DNA from: Streptomyces caeruleatus
GTDB taxonomy: Bacteria > Actinomycetota > Actinomycetes > Streptomycetales > Streptomycetaceae
Direction of reading: 5' to 3'
Length of the DNA: 64,000 nt
NCBI RefSeq assembly: GCF_001514235.1
Contig: NZ_KQ948931.1
Coordinates: forward strand, 97,490-161,489
This document shows, piece after piece, positions 17,781 to 25,869 of the stretch (position 1 is the first letter of the stretch; each line of letters begins with the position of its first letter). The position numbers were made by a program, and so were the translations under genes. The notes under the pieces are model-generated. The model did not search any database. It was not told the origin of the DNA and saw only the letters and a program-made list of their open reading frames with translations.

Positions 17781-18464
17781 ATGAGCCGACGTTCCGGCAT
17801 CCTCGAGTTCGCCGTACTCGGACTGCTCCGCGAATCCCCGATGCACGGCTATGAGCTGCGCAAACGACTCAATACGTCGCTGGGCGTGTTCCGTGCGTTC
17901 AGCTACGGCACGCTCTACCCCTGCCTCAAGACGCTGGTCGCCAACGGCTGGTTGATCGAGGAACCGGGGAGCACCGCCGAGGACGCCCTCGCCGCACCAC
18001 TCGCGGGGCGTCGCGCCAAGATCGTCTACCGGTTGACGGCGGAAGGTAAGGAACACTTCGAGGAACTGCTCTCGCAGACCGGCCCCGACGCGTACGAGGA
18101 CGAGCACTTCGCTGCCCGATTTGCCTTCTTCGGACGCACACCACAGGACGTGCGCATGCGCGTGCTGGAGGGCCGCCGCAGCCGGCTGGAGGAGCGCCTG
18201 GAAAAGATGAGCGCCTCTCTCGCCCGCACGCGGGAGCGCCTCGACGACTACACGCTTGAGCTCCAGCGCCACGGGATGGAGTCCGTGGAGCGCGAAGTGC
18301 GCTGGCTGAACGAGCTCATCGAGAGCGAGCGAGCCGGGCGGGACCTGAAGGGTTCCGCTTCCGGGGGGGCCGCTCAGCAGGACACCACATCTGGAGAGCC
18401 GGGCGATCTGCCCCGTCCCGGGGGTACCCCCGGGACGGATTCGCCCGGCGACACCGCCACGTGA
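17781..18464 (+). CDS. PadR family transcriptional regulator
   Basis: The 227-residue product has the PadR winged helix at the N-terminus (ILEFAVLGLLRESPMHGYELRKRL ... YGTLYPCLKTLVANGWL, in residues 7-60), a beta wing (AKIVYRLTAEGKEHFEELL) and a long C-terminal coiled-coil dimerisation helix (RRSRLEERLEKMSASLARTRERLDD) followed by a disordered Gly/Pro tail. GAGGAGGCGAGGGG precedes the ATG. It lies 44 bases upstream of the inositol-phosphate synthase gene on the same strand, so the two are probably cotranscribed and PadR may control ino1. The effector is unknown. Confidence 0.9.
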   Translation: MSRRSGILEFAVLGLLRESPMHGYELRKRLNTSLGVFRAFSYGTLYPCLKTLVANGWLIEEPGSTAEDALAAPLAGRRAKIVYRLTAEGKEHFEELLSQTGPDAYEDEHFAARFAFFGRTPQDVRMRVLEGRRSRLEERLEKMSASLARTRERLDDYTLELQRHGMESVEREVRWLNELIESERAGRDLKGSASGGAAQQDTTSGEPGDLPRPGGTPGTDSPGDTAT

Positions 18465-18508
18465 GAGCCCACTCAGGGCCTCACTCGTACACACAGGGAG
18501 CAACCGGA

Positions 18509-19591
18509 ATGGGTTCGGTTCGCGTAGCCGTCGTCGGCGTCGGCAACTGCGCCGCGTCGCTGGTTCAGGGAGTCGAGTACTACAAGGACGCCGACCCGGC
18601 GTCCAAGGTCCCCGGTCTGATGCACGTGCAGTTCGGCGACTACCACGTCCGTGACGTCGAGTTCGTCGCCGCCTTCGACGTCGACGCGAAGAAGGTCGGT
18701 CTCGACCTCGCGGACGCGATCGGCGCCAGCGAGAACAACACCATCAAGATCTGCGACGTGCCGAGCACCGGTGTGACCGTCCAGCGCGGCCACACCCTCG
18801 ACGGCCTCGGCAAGTACTACCGCGAGACCATCGAGGAGTCCGCCGAGGCCCCGGTCGACGTCGTCCAGACCCTCAAGGACAAGCAGGTCGACGTCCTCGT
18901 CTGCTACCTGCCCGTGGGCTCCGAGGACGCGGCGAAGTTCTACGCCCAGTGCGCGATCGACGCCAAGGTCGCCTTCGTCAACGCCCTGCCGGTCTTCATC
19001 GCCGGTACGAAGGAGTGGGCGGACAAGTTCACCGAGGCGGGCGTCCCGATCGTCGGCGACGACATTAAGTCCCAGGTCGGCGCGACCATCACGCACCGCG
19101 TCATGGCGAAGCTGTTCGAGGACCGCGGCGTCGTCCTGGACCGCACGATGCAGCTGAACGTCGGCGGCAACATGGACTTCAAGAACATGCTCGAGCGTGA
19201 CCGCCTCGAGTCCAAGAAGATCTCCAAGACGCAGGCCGTCACCTCGCAGATCCCCGACCGTGAGCTCGGCGAGAAGAACGTCCACATCGGCCCGTCCGAC
19301 TACGTCGCCTGGCTCGACGACCGCAAGTGGGCCTACGTCCGCCTCGAGGGCCGCGCCTTCGGTGACGTCCCGCTGAACCTGGAGTACAAGCTCGAGGTCT
19401 GGGACTCCCCGAACTCCGCCGGCGTCATCATCGACGCCCTGCGCGCCGCGAAGATCGCCAAGGACCGCGGCATCGGCGGCCCGATCCTTTCCGCCTCCTC
19501 GTACTTCATGAAGTCCCCGCCGGTCCAGTACTTCGACGACCAGGCCCGCGAGAACGTCGAGAAGTTCATCAAGGGTGAGGTCGAGCGCTAA
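18509..19591 (+). CDS. ino1: Inositol-3-phosphate synthase
   Basis: Converts glucose-6-phosphate to 1L-myo-inositol-3-phosphate with NAD, feeding phosphatidylinositol and mycothiol synthesis in actinobacteria. The 360-residue product has the NAD fold VGVGNCAASLVQGVEYYK at the N-terminus and the catalytic region DDIKSQVGATITHR ... LNVGGNMDFKNML ... KISKTQAV, typical of the short actinobacterial enzyme. ATG 18509 follows AGGGAGCAACCGGA. A strong terminator follows at 19634. Confidence 0.96.
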   Translation: MGSVRVAVVGVGNCAASLVQGVEYYKDADPASKVPGLMHVQFGDYHVRDVEFVAAFDVDAKKVGLDLADAIGASENNTIKICDVPSTGVTVQRGHTLDGLGKYYRETIEESAEAPVDVVQTLKDKQVDVLVCYLPVGSEDAAKFYAQCAIDAKVAFVNALPVFIAGTKEWADKFTEAGVPIVGDDIKSQVGATITHRVMAKLFEDRGVVLDRTMQLNVGGNMDFKNMLERDRLESKKISKTQAVTSQIPDRELGEKNVHIGPSDYVAWLDDRKWAYVRLEGRAFGDVPLNLEYKLEVWDSPNSAGVIIDALRAAKIAKDRGIGGPILSASSYFMKSPPVQYFDDQARENVEKFIKGEVER

Positions 19592-19633
19592 GGCTCCTCA
19601 GCGCCGCACTAGAACGCTCCTGCCAGAGCTGCC

Positions 19634-19667
19634 GAGGGTCCCCGGGTTGTACCGCCCGGGGACCCTC
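19634..19667 (+). terminator. Terminator of ino1
   Basis: Perfect 13-bp GC-rich stem (19634-19646 and 19655-19667) with an 8-base loop, 42 bases after the ino1 stop. Confidence 0.85.
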
Positions 19668-19689
19668 CCCGTATGTGAGGCTGTGCCCC

Positions 19690-20967
19690 ATGTCCGTCGT
19701 ACGCGACCTGCGGGTCCTGCTGCGCTTCCGGAACTTCCGGCGCCTGCTCGTCGTACGTCTGCTCTCGCAGGGCGCCGACGGCGTCTACCAGACCGCACTC
19801 GCCACGTACGTCGTCTTCTCCCCGGAGAAACAGACCTCGGCCGCCTCGATCGCCTCCGCGATGGCGGTACTGCTCCTGCCGTACTCCCTGGTGGGCCCGT
19901 TCTCCGGCGTTCTCCTGGACCGCTGGCGCCGCCGCCAGGTCCTGCTCTACGGCAGCCTGCTGCGCACGGCACTGGCCTCGGCGACGGCCGCTCTGATCAT
20001 TACCGGGGCCCCCGACTGGCTCTTCTATGTCTCCGCCCTGTGTGTCACCGCCGTCAACCGCTTCGTCCTGTCCGGCCTGTCCGCCGCACTGCCGCGCGTG
20101 GTCGACGAAGACCGGCTCGTCATCGCCAACTCCCTGTCCCCGACCGCCGGGACGCTCGCGGCGACCGCGGGTGCCGGCCTGGCCTTCGTCGTACGGCTGG
20201 TGGCGTGGGACTCCGACGCGGCCGTGGTGCTTCTGGGGGCCGCGCTGTACCTGTGCGCGGGACTGGCGTCACTGCGCATGTCCCGGGAACTGCTGGGGCC
20301 CGACCAAGAGTTGGTGCAGCAGCAACTCGCGACGGCCATCTCCGGCACGGCGCGCGACCTGGTGGCGGGGGTACGCCATCTCGCCACACCGCCGCGGCGG
20401 GAGGCCGTCTGGGCGCTGTTCACGATGACCCTGATGCGCTTCTGCTACGGCGCCCTGCTGGTCATGCTGCTGATGCTCTGCCGGTACGCCTTCTCCTCGA
20501 ACGCCGACGACGGACTCGCCTTGCTGGGGCTGGCGTTGGCCATTTCTGCCGCCGGCTTCTTCGCGGCGGCCGTGGCGACTCCTTGGGCTGCGGGGCGACT
20601 GGGCGCAGGCCTCTGGATCGCCGTATGCGCGGGGACCGCAGCGATCCTTGTGCCCGCGCTCGGTCTCCCGTTCACCCCAACTCCCATGCTGGCGGCGGCA
20701 TTCGTCCTGGGCCTGACGACGCAGGGAGCGAAGATCTCCACTGACACGATCGTGCAGGCCTCGGTCGAGGACGGATTCCGTGGCCGGATTTTCTCCGTGT
20801 ACGACGTGCTGTTCAACGTCTCCTTCGTCGGAGCGGCAGGCGTCGCCGCGCTGATGCTGCCGCCGGACGGACGCTCGGTGCCGCTCGTGGTCACTGTCGC
20901 CGTTATCTACGCGGCAGTTGCTGCGGCTATGGCCCGCTTTGAACGCCAGCCTGTGTCACATCAATGA
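19690..20967 (+). CDS. MFS transporter
   Basis: A 425-residue integral membrane protein with about 12 spans. RDLRVLLRFRNFRRLLVVRLLSQGADG at the start and DRWRRRQVLLYGSLLR in the loop between spans 2 and 3 fit the major facilitator superfamily (the drug-exporter-like Asp-Arg motif). The substrate is unknown. The gene starts 22 bases after the ino1 terminator, so its promoter must overlap the terminator region or it is read by readthrough. ATG 19690 has no strong Shine-Dalgarno sequence. Confidence 0.85.
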   Translation: MSVVRDLRVLLRFRNFRRLLVVRLLSQGADGVYQTALATYVVFSPEKQTSAASIASAMAVLLLPYSLVGPFSGVLLDRWRRRQVLLYGSLLRTALASATAALIITGAPDWLFYVSALCVTAVNRFVLSGLSAALPRVVDEDRLVIANSLSPTAGTLAATAGAGLAFVVRLVAWDSDAAVVLLGAALYLCAGLASLRMSRELLGPDQELVQQQLATAISGTARDLVAGVRHLATPPRREAVWALFTMTLMRFCYGALLVMLLMLCRYAFSSNADDGLALLGLALAISAAGFFAAAVATPWAAGRLGAGLWIAVCAGTAAILVPALGLPFTPTPMLAAAFVLGLTTQGAKISTDTIVQASVEDGFRGRIFSVYDVLFNVSFVGAAGVAALMLPPDGRSVPLVVTVAVIYAAVAAAMARFERQPVSHQ

Positions 20968-21077
20968 CACAGAGCCACTCCCGGCCGCTCCGGTGTCAGT
21001 GGGGCCCGGTAACTTACGTGCGTCTTATTTCCGCGCTTAGTTCGCGCCACGCACCCATGTTCTAGGGGGACCCCCAA

Positions 21078-21599
21078 GTGACAACTCCGCCGCCCCAGGG
21101 TAATCCGTTCGCCCAGGGCCAGAACCCGTACGGCCAGCCGCAGGCCCAGGCACCGTACCCGCCCCAGGGCGGCTACCCGCAGCAGCCGGGCCAGCCCGGG
21201 TTCCCCCAACAGGGCGCGGCGCCTTATGCGCCGGTTCCGCCGCAGCAGCCGCGTCGCAAGGTCACCTTCAAGACGATCAAGAACGTTAGCGCCGTCGTGA
21301 TCGTCGCCATCATGATGATCGTCGGCTACGTAATGAGTCAGGACGATGCCAAGAACGCTGCGGAAGGCGACTGCCTGAAGACCCCGTCCTCGTCGGTCTC
21401 GGATGACAAGCTGGAGGTTGTGGACTGCTCCTCCTCCGAGGCCGAGGTGAAGGTCCTCAAGAAGGTCAAGGGGCACTACACGCAGCTCACTGCTGAGGCC
21501 GAGTGCGGCAAGGTCGACGGTGCCACCAGCTTCTACACCGAGACGATGAAGACGGGCACGAGCGACGACGAGTTCCTGCTGTGCCTCAAGGACGTCTGA
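21078..21599 (+). CDS. LppU/SCO3897-family membrane-anchored protein
   Basis: A 173-residue protein: residues 1-58 are Pro/Gln/Gly-rich and cytoplasmic (QGNPFAQGQNPYGQPQ), residues about 70-87 form one membrane helix (VSAVVIVAIMMIVGYVM), and the remainder is an extracellular domain with four cysteines (GDCLK, DCSS, AECGK, LLCLK) likely making two disulfides. The layout matches the actinobacterial LppU-type family by memory; function is unknown. GTG start with an AGGGGGAC site. It converges on pcnA across two palindromic parS/terminator elements. Confidence 0.8.
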   Translation: MTTPPPQGNPFAQGQNPYGQPQAQAPYPPQGGYPQQPGQPGFPQQGAAPYAPVPPQQPRRKVTFKTIKNVSAVVIVAIMMIVGYVMSQDDAKNAAEGDCLKTPSSSVSDDKLEVVDCSSSEAEVKVLKKVKGHYTQLTAEAECGKVDGATSFYTETMKTGTSDDEFLLCLKDV

Positions 21600-21614
21600 T
21601 CTGATCTCTTCACT

Positions 21615-21654
21615 ACTGAGGGCCGGTGTTTCACGTGAAACACCGGCCCTCAGT
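21615..21654. terminator. 40-nt perfect palindrome, terminator with parS core
   Basis: Perfect 40-base palindrome centred on a parS site, 16 bases after the stop of the LppU-type gene. As RNA it would form a hairpin of up to about 18 bp, suited to termination in either direction between these convergent genes. Confidence 0.8.
21628..21641. other. parS site inside a palindromic terminator
   Basis: Exact GTTTCACGTGAAAC forming the centre of the 40-base palindrome 21615-21654. Confidence 0.95.
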
Positions 21655-21662
21655 GCATCGCG

Positions 21663-21690
21663 GGGTCATGTTTCACGTGAAACATGACCC
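21663..21690. terminator. 28-nt perfect palindrome, pcnA terminator with parS core
   Basis: Perfect 28-base palindrome 12 bases beyond the pcnA stop, centred on another parS site. It is the second of two adjacent palindromes between convergent genes. Confidence 0.75.
21670..21683. other. parS site inside a palindromic terminator
   Basis: Exact GTTTCACGTGAAAC at the centre of the palindrome 21663-21690, 42 bases centre-to-centre from the preceding parS. Confidence 0.95.
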
Positions 21691-21701
21691 ACTCCACAAG
21701 C

Positions 21702-23144
21702 TCAGCCCTGCTCGGCCCACCACTCCTTGAGCGCCGCCACGGCCTCGTCATGCACCATCGGCCCGTTCTCCAGCCGAAGCTCCAGCATGTGCTTGTAAGC
21801 CCGCCCGATCACCGGCCCAGGCCCCACGCCGAGGATCTCCATGATCTGGTTACCGTCGAGGTCGGGGCGGATGGAATCCAGTTCCTCCTGCTCCTGCAGC
21901 TGGGCGATCCGCTCCTCCAGGCCGTCGTAGGCACGGGACAGCGCGGCCGCCTTGCGCTTGTTCCGAGTGGTGCAGTCCGAGCGGGTCAGCTTGTGGAGAC
22001 GGTCGAGGAGGGGGCCGGCGTCGCGGACATAGCGGCGAACCGCCGAGTCCGTCCACTCACCCGTGCCGTAGCCGTGGAAGCGCAGGTGAAGTTCGACCAG
22101 ATGTGAGACGTCCCTCACCAGTTCGTTGGAGTACTTCAGGGCCGTCATGCGCTTCTTCGTCATCTTCGCGCCGACCACCTCGTGGTGGTGGAACGAGACC
22201 CGGCCGTCCTTCTCGAAGCGCCGCGTGCGCGGCTTGCCGATGTCGTGGAGCAGCGCCGACAGCCGGAGGGTCAGGTCGGGGCCGTTCTCCTCCAGCGCCA
22301 TCGCCTGCTCCAGGACGATCAGCGTGTGCTCGTAGACGTCCTTGTGGCGGTGGTGCTCGTCGCTCTCCAGGCGCAGAGCCGGGAGCTCGGGCAGCACATG
22401 GTCGGCGAGCCCGGTGTCGACCAGCAGGGTCAGGCCCTTGCGAGGCTGGGCGGAGAGGATCAGCTTGTTCAGCTCGTCCCGCACCCGCTCCGCCGAGACG
22501 ATCTCGATGCGGCCGGACATCTCCTTCATCGCGGTGACGACCTCGGGAGCCACCTCGAAGTCGAGCTGTGCCGCGAAGCGCGCCGCCCGCATCATGCGCA
22601 GCGGGTCGTCCGAGAAGGACTCCTCGGGAGTGCCCGGCGTGCGCAGCACACGCTCCGCGAGGTCCTCCAGGCCGCCGTGCGGGTCGATGAACTCCTTCGC
22701 CGGAAGCGCCACGGCCATCGCGTTCACCGTGAAGTCCCGACGGACGAGGTCCTCCTCGATCGAGTCGCCGTACGACACCTCGGGCTTGCGCGAGGTCCGG
22801 TCATACGCCTCCGAGCGGTAGGTGGTCACCTCGATCTGGTAGCCGTCCTTCTGTGCCCCGACCGTGCCGAAAGCGATACCGACCTCCCACACGGCGTCCG
22901 CCCACGGGCGCACGATCTTCAACACGTCCTCGGGACGAGCGTCGGTCGTGAAGTCCAGGTCGTTGCCGAGCCGGCCGAGCAGCGCGTCCCGGACCGACCC
23001 GCCGACCAGGGCGAGTGAGAACCCGGCCTCCTGGAAACGGCGGGCGAGGTCGTCGGCGACAGGGGCAACCCGCAGCAGTTCACTCACCGCGCGGTGCTGC
23101 GCCTGGCTCAGGGCGCTGGGCTTGTCTTCGTTGGCGTTCGGCAC
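21702..23144 (-). CDS. pcnA: CCA tRNA nucleotidyltransferase
   Basis: Adds or repairs the 3' CCA of tRNAs. The 480-residue product has the class II nucleotidyltransferase head (LVGGSVRDALLGR and NDLDFTTDARPED), the RRDFTVNAMA motif, DDPLRMMRAARFAAQLDF, and a C-terminal HD domain (LLHDIGKPRTR, HHHEVVGAKM). This domain set is shared with bacterial poly(A) polymerases; the biochemically studied Streptomyces homologue is a CCA-adding enzyme. GTG 23144 is chosen because the protein then starts just before the conserved region; no ribosome site is visible, so the mRNA may be leaderless. Confidence 0.93.
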   Translation of the reverse strand: MPNANEDKPSALSQAQHRAVSELLRVAPVADDLARRFQEAGFSLALVGGSVRDALLGRLGNDLDFTTDARPEDVLKIVRPWADAVWEVGIAFGTVGAQKDGYQIEVTTYRSEAYDRTSRKPEVSYGDSIEEDLVRRDFTVNAMAVALPAKEFIDPHGGLEDLAERVLRTPGTPEESFSDDPLRMMRAARFAAQLDFEVAPEVVTAMKEMSGRIEIVSAERVRDELNKLILSAQPRKGLTLLVDTGLADHVLPELPALRLESDEHHRHKDVYEHTLIVLEQAMALEENGPDLTLRLSALLHDIGKPRTRRFEKDGRVSFHHHEVVGAKMTKKRMTALKYSNELVRDVSHLVELHLRFHGYGTGEWTDSAVRRYVRDAGPLLDRLHKLTRSDCTTRNKRKAAALSRAYDGLEERIAQLQEQEELDSIRPDLDGNQIMEILGVGPGPVIGRAYKHMLELRLENGPMVHDEAVAALKEWWAEQG

Positions 23145-23415
23145 AACAGAAGAGGGTACGTGGCCGAGGCGACCGGGATCGCCTCCATTAAACGTGCACA
23201 TTCGGTGGTGCGGACAGCTCCGGAGATACGCGCACAAGGTCTGCTCTTGCGACGTACGAAACTGCTCCCCTTTATAGGGGCACATACAGGACAGGACCGA
23301 CGGCCCGAACCGATCTTGTGGATGAGACCGCGGCACTTCCTCTCAGCGCGCATCGTTACCATGCGTGGACGCACATTCCGACGACCACTGACGACGACGA
23401 GGGACGGGCGAGCGC

Positions 23416-25824
23416 GTGGCCGAGGCGGCAGACTTCCAGGGGATGAGTCCCTCACCTGCCCGCCGGTGGATGCGGCGCACCGGAGCATTGCTCGCCGGGG
23501 CGCCTCTGCTGGCCGGTCTGCTCCAGCTGCCTGCCGCCACCTCCACACACGCCGCCGAACAGGACTCCCTGGAGGCCGCTTCCGGCTCGGGCACGGTGGC
23601 CGTCGCTGTGGACTCGCTCACCCCCACCGTTCCCGGTGAGGGCGACACCCTCACGGTGTCCGGCACGGTGACCAACGAAGGCAAGCAGGCGGTCACCGAC
23701 GCTCAGGTGGACCTGCGCCTGGGATCGCCCGTGAACACCCGCTCGGCCATCGACACGGTCGCGGGGCGCAGCGACTATCAGGAGCGCCTCGACGGGTCCC
23801 CGGTGGGCGGAAAGTACGTCGAGAAGTTCTCCAAGCTCACTCCGGGCGTTTCCCAGCGCTTCAGTGTCTCCGTACCGGTCGACAAGCTGGATCTTGGCGC
23901 GGACGGTGTCTACGAGTTCGCCGTCTCCCTGTCCGGCGAGACGGCCGCGCGGCCGTGGGACCAGGTGCTCGGCATCCAGCGGACGTTCCTGCCGTGGCAG
24001 CCCGACGCGGCCGATACGAAGACCCGGACGACCGTTCTGTGGCCGCTCATGTCCACCTCGCACATGACGGCGCAGACGGGGTCGGACGAGTCGCAGACGC
24101 CGGTCTTCCGTGACGACGACCTCGCCAAGGAGATCTCCCCGGGCGGCCGGCTGCAACAGCTCGTGTCGCTCGGCAAGGAACTCGACGTCACCTGGGTGAT
24201 CGACCCGGACCTGCTGGCCTCGGTGGACGCGATGACGGAGCGCTACCGCGTCCAGGGCGACGGTGACACGACCAGGCCGGGCACCTATCGCACGGTCGCC
24301 ACGCAGTGGCTGGCCGAGCTCCAGGACGCGGTGCAGGACAAGGAGGTGGTCGCCCTGCCCTTCGCCGACCCCGACCTGGCCTCCCTGGCGCACAACGGCA
24401 CCAATGTCACCGGCTCCCTGAACCACCTCAAGGAGGCCACCGACGTCGCCGCTGACACGGTCGACTCGATCCTCCACGTGCAGCCGTCCACCGACTTCGC
24501 CTGGCCTGTGAACGGCGCCGTCGACCCGTCCATCGTCAAGGTCGCCACGTCCGCCGGCGCGGACAAGGTGATCGCCCGCAGCGACAGCCTCGTGGAGACC
24601 GGCGGCCTGACCTACACGCCGTCCGCGGCCCGCCCCATCGGCGGCGGGACGACAGCGGTCGTCGCGGACGCTCGGATGTCGACGGCGTTCCAGGGCGACC
24701 TGACGAAGGCGTCGAACTCGACGCTCGCCGTGCAGCGGTTCCTGGCCCTGAGCCTGGCCCTCAACCACCAGACGGACAAACAGCGCAGCATCGTCTTCGC
24801 CCCACAGCGGATGCCCACGCCGAGCCAGGCCCAGACGATGGCCGAGGCGGTCACGGCGCTCCAGGACGGCACGTGGACCCAGTCCCAGGACCTCACGGCC
24901 GCGGCCACGGCCAAGCCGGACTCCGGCGCCACCACGAAGGTGCCGGCGGCGTCCAGGTACCCCTCGTCGCTGCGCAAGCAGCAGCTGCCGCGGTCGGCCT
25001 TCGAGCAGGTCGCCGGCACGCAGGACAAGCTCGACAAGTTCAAGGTGATCCTCACCAACAAGTCCCGGGTGGTGACCCCCTTCGGGCGGGCCATGAACCG
25101 CGCGATGTCCACGTCGTGGCGCGGCCGCTCCGCGGAGGCCGCGGACTACCGCAACGGCATCGAGGCGTACGTCGACTCGCTGGCCGGACAGGTCACGCTG
25201 ATCGACAAGTCGGAGACCAAGCTCTCCGGACGCAGCGCCACGATCCCCGTGACCGTGCAGAACAACCTGGTCCAGGGTGTCGACCACCTAGTGCTGCGGC
25301 TCACGTCGATGAGCCCGAGGCGCCTGGAGATCGACGGCGACGCCTTCTCCGAGCAGGACGTCGCGGTCTCCGGTGGACACAGCCAGACCGTGAAGTTCAC
25401 CACGTCGGCACAGGCCAATGGCCAGGCCACGGTCGTCGCCCAGCTATTCACGGAGGACGGCCAGCCCTACGGCAAACGCGTCACCTTCGACGTGAAGGTC
25501 ACCGAGTTCACGGCCACCGTGATGCTGGTCATCGGTGGCGGTTTCCTTCTGCTCGTCCTCGCCGGGTTCCGTATGTACACGCAGCGCAAGCGCGCGGTGG
25601 CCCGGGCGGCCGAGGAGGACGGTTCCCAGGAGACGGACGAGAACGACGGCGATCCGCAGAACCCGGAAGGCCCCGAGGACCGTCTCACGCCCGAGGGACT
25701 CCTCGAGGAAGAGTCGGACACCGGTATCCGGGCAGACGCCCCGGAGCAGCCGAGTGACCCTGCACCGGACACCGCAGCGGAAAGCAACGACCCGTCCGGC
25801 ACGGGTGAGAGAGTGGACCGTTGA
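23416..25824 (+). CDS. Secreted, membrane-anchored DUF6049-type protein
   Basis: An 802-residue extracytoplasmic protein. A signal peptide (RRTGALLAGAPLLAGLLQLPAATSTHAAEQ region) is followed by an Ig-like N-terminal domain (VPGEGDTLTVSGTVTNEG), a long central region and a second beta domain. One membrane helix near residue 700 (TATVMLVIGGGFLLLVLAGF) is followed by a basic stop-transfer and an acidic cytoplasmic tail. Family and gene order, immediately upstream of murJ, match a conserved actinobacterial arrangement, so a wall-related role is likely. No enzymatic motif is seen. The GTG start has only weak ribosome-site similarity. Confidence 0.85.
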   Translation: MAEAADFQGMSPSPARRWMRRTGALLAGAPLLAGLLQLPAATSTHAAEQDSLEAASGSGTVAVAVDSLTPTVPGEGDTLTVSGTVTNEGKQAVTDAQVDLRLGSPVNTRSAIDTVAGRSDYQERLDGSPVGGKYVEKFSKLTPGVSQRFSVSVPVDKLDLGADGVYEFAVSLSGETAARPWDQVLGIQRTFLPWQPDAADTKTRTTVLWPLMSTSHMTAQTGSDESQTPVFRDDDLAKEISPGGRLQQLVSLGKELDVTWVIDPDLLASVDAMTERYRVQGDGDTTRPGTYRTVATQWLAELQDAVQDKEVVALPFADPDLASLAHNGTNVTGSLNHLKEATDVAADTVDSILHVQPSTDFAWPVNGAVDPSIVKVATSAGADKVIARSDSLVETGGLTYTPSAARPIGGGTTAVVADARMSTAFQGDLTKASNSTLAVQRFLALSLALNHQTDKQRSIVFAPQRMPTPSQAQTMAEAVTALQDGTWTQSQDLTAAATAKPDSGATTKVPAASRYPSSLRKQQLPRSAFEQVAGTQDKLDKFKVILTNKSRVVTPFGRAMNRAMSTSWRGRSAEAADYRNGIEAYVDSLAGQVTLIDKSETKLSGRSATIPVTVQNNLVQGVDHLVLRLTSMSPRRLEIDGDAFSEQDVAVSGGHSQTVKFTTSAQANGQATVVAQLFTEDGQPYGKRVTFDVKVTEFTATVMLVIGGGFLLLVLAGFRMYTQRKRAVARAAEEDGSQETDENDGDPQNPEGPEDRLTPEGLLEEESDTGIRADAPEQPSDPAPDTAAESNDPSGTGERVDR

Positions 25825-25869
25825 GCGATGTCGTGGCCGGTGGGCCCGGGACGATGAGGTGGGGTAACC

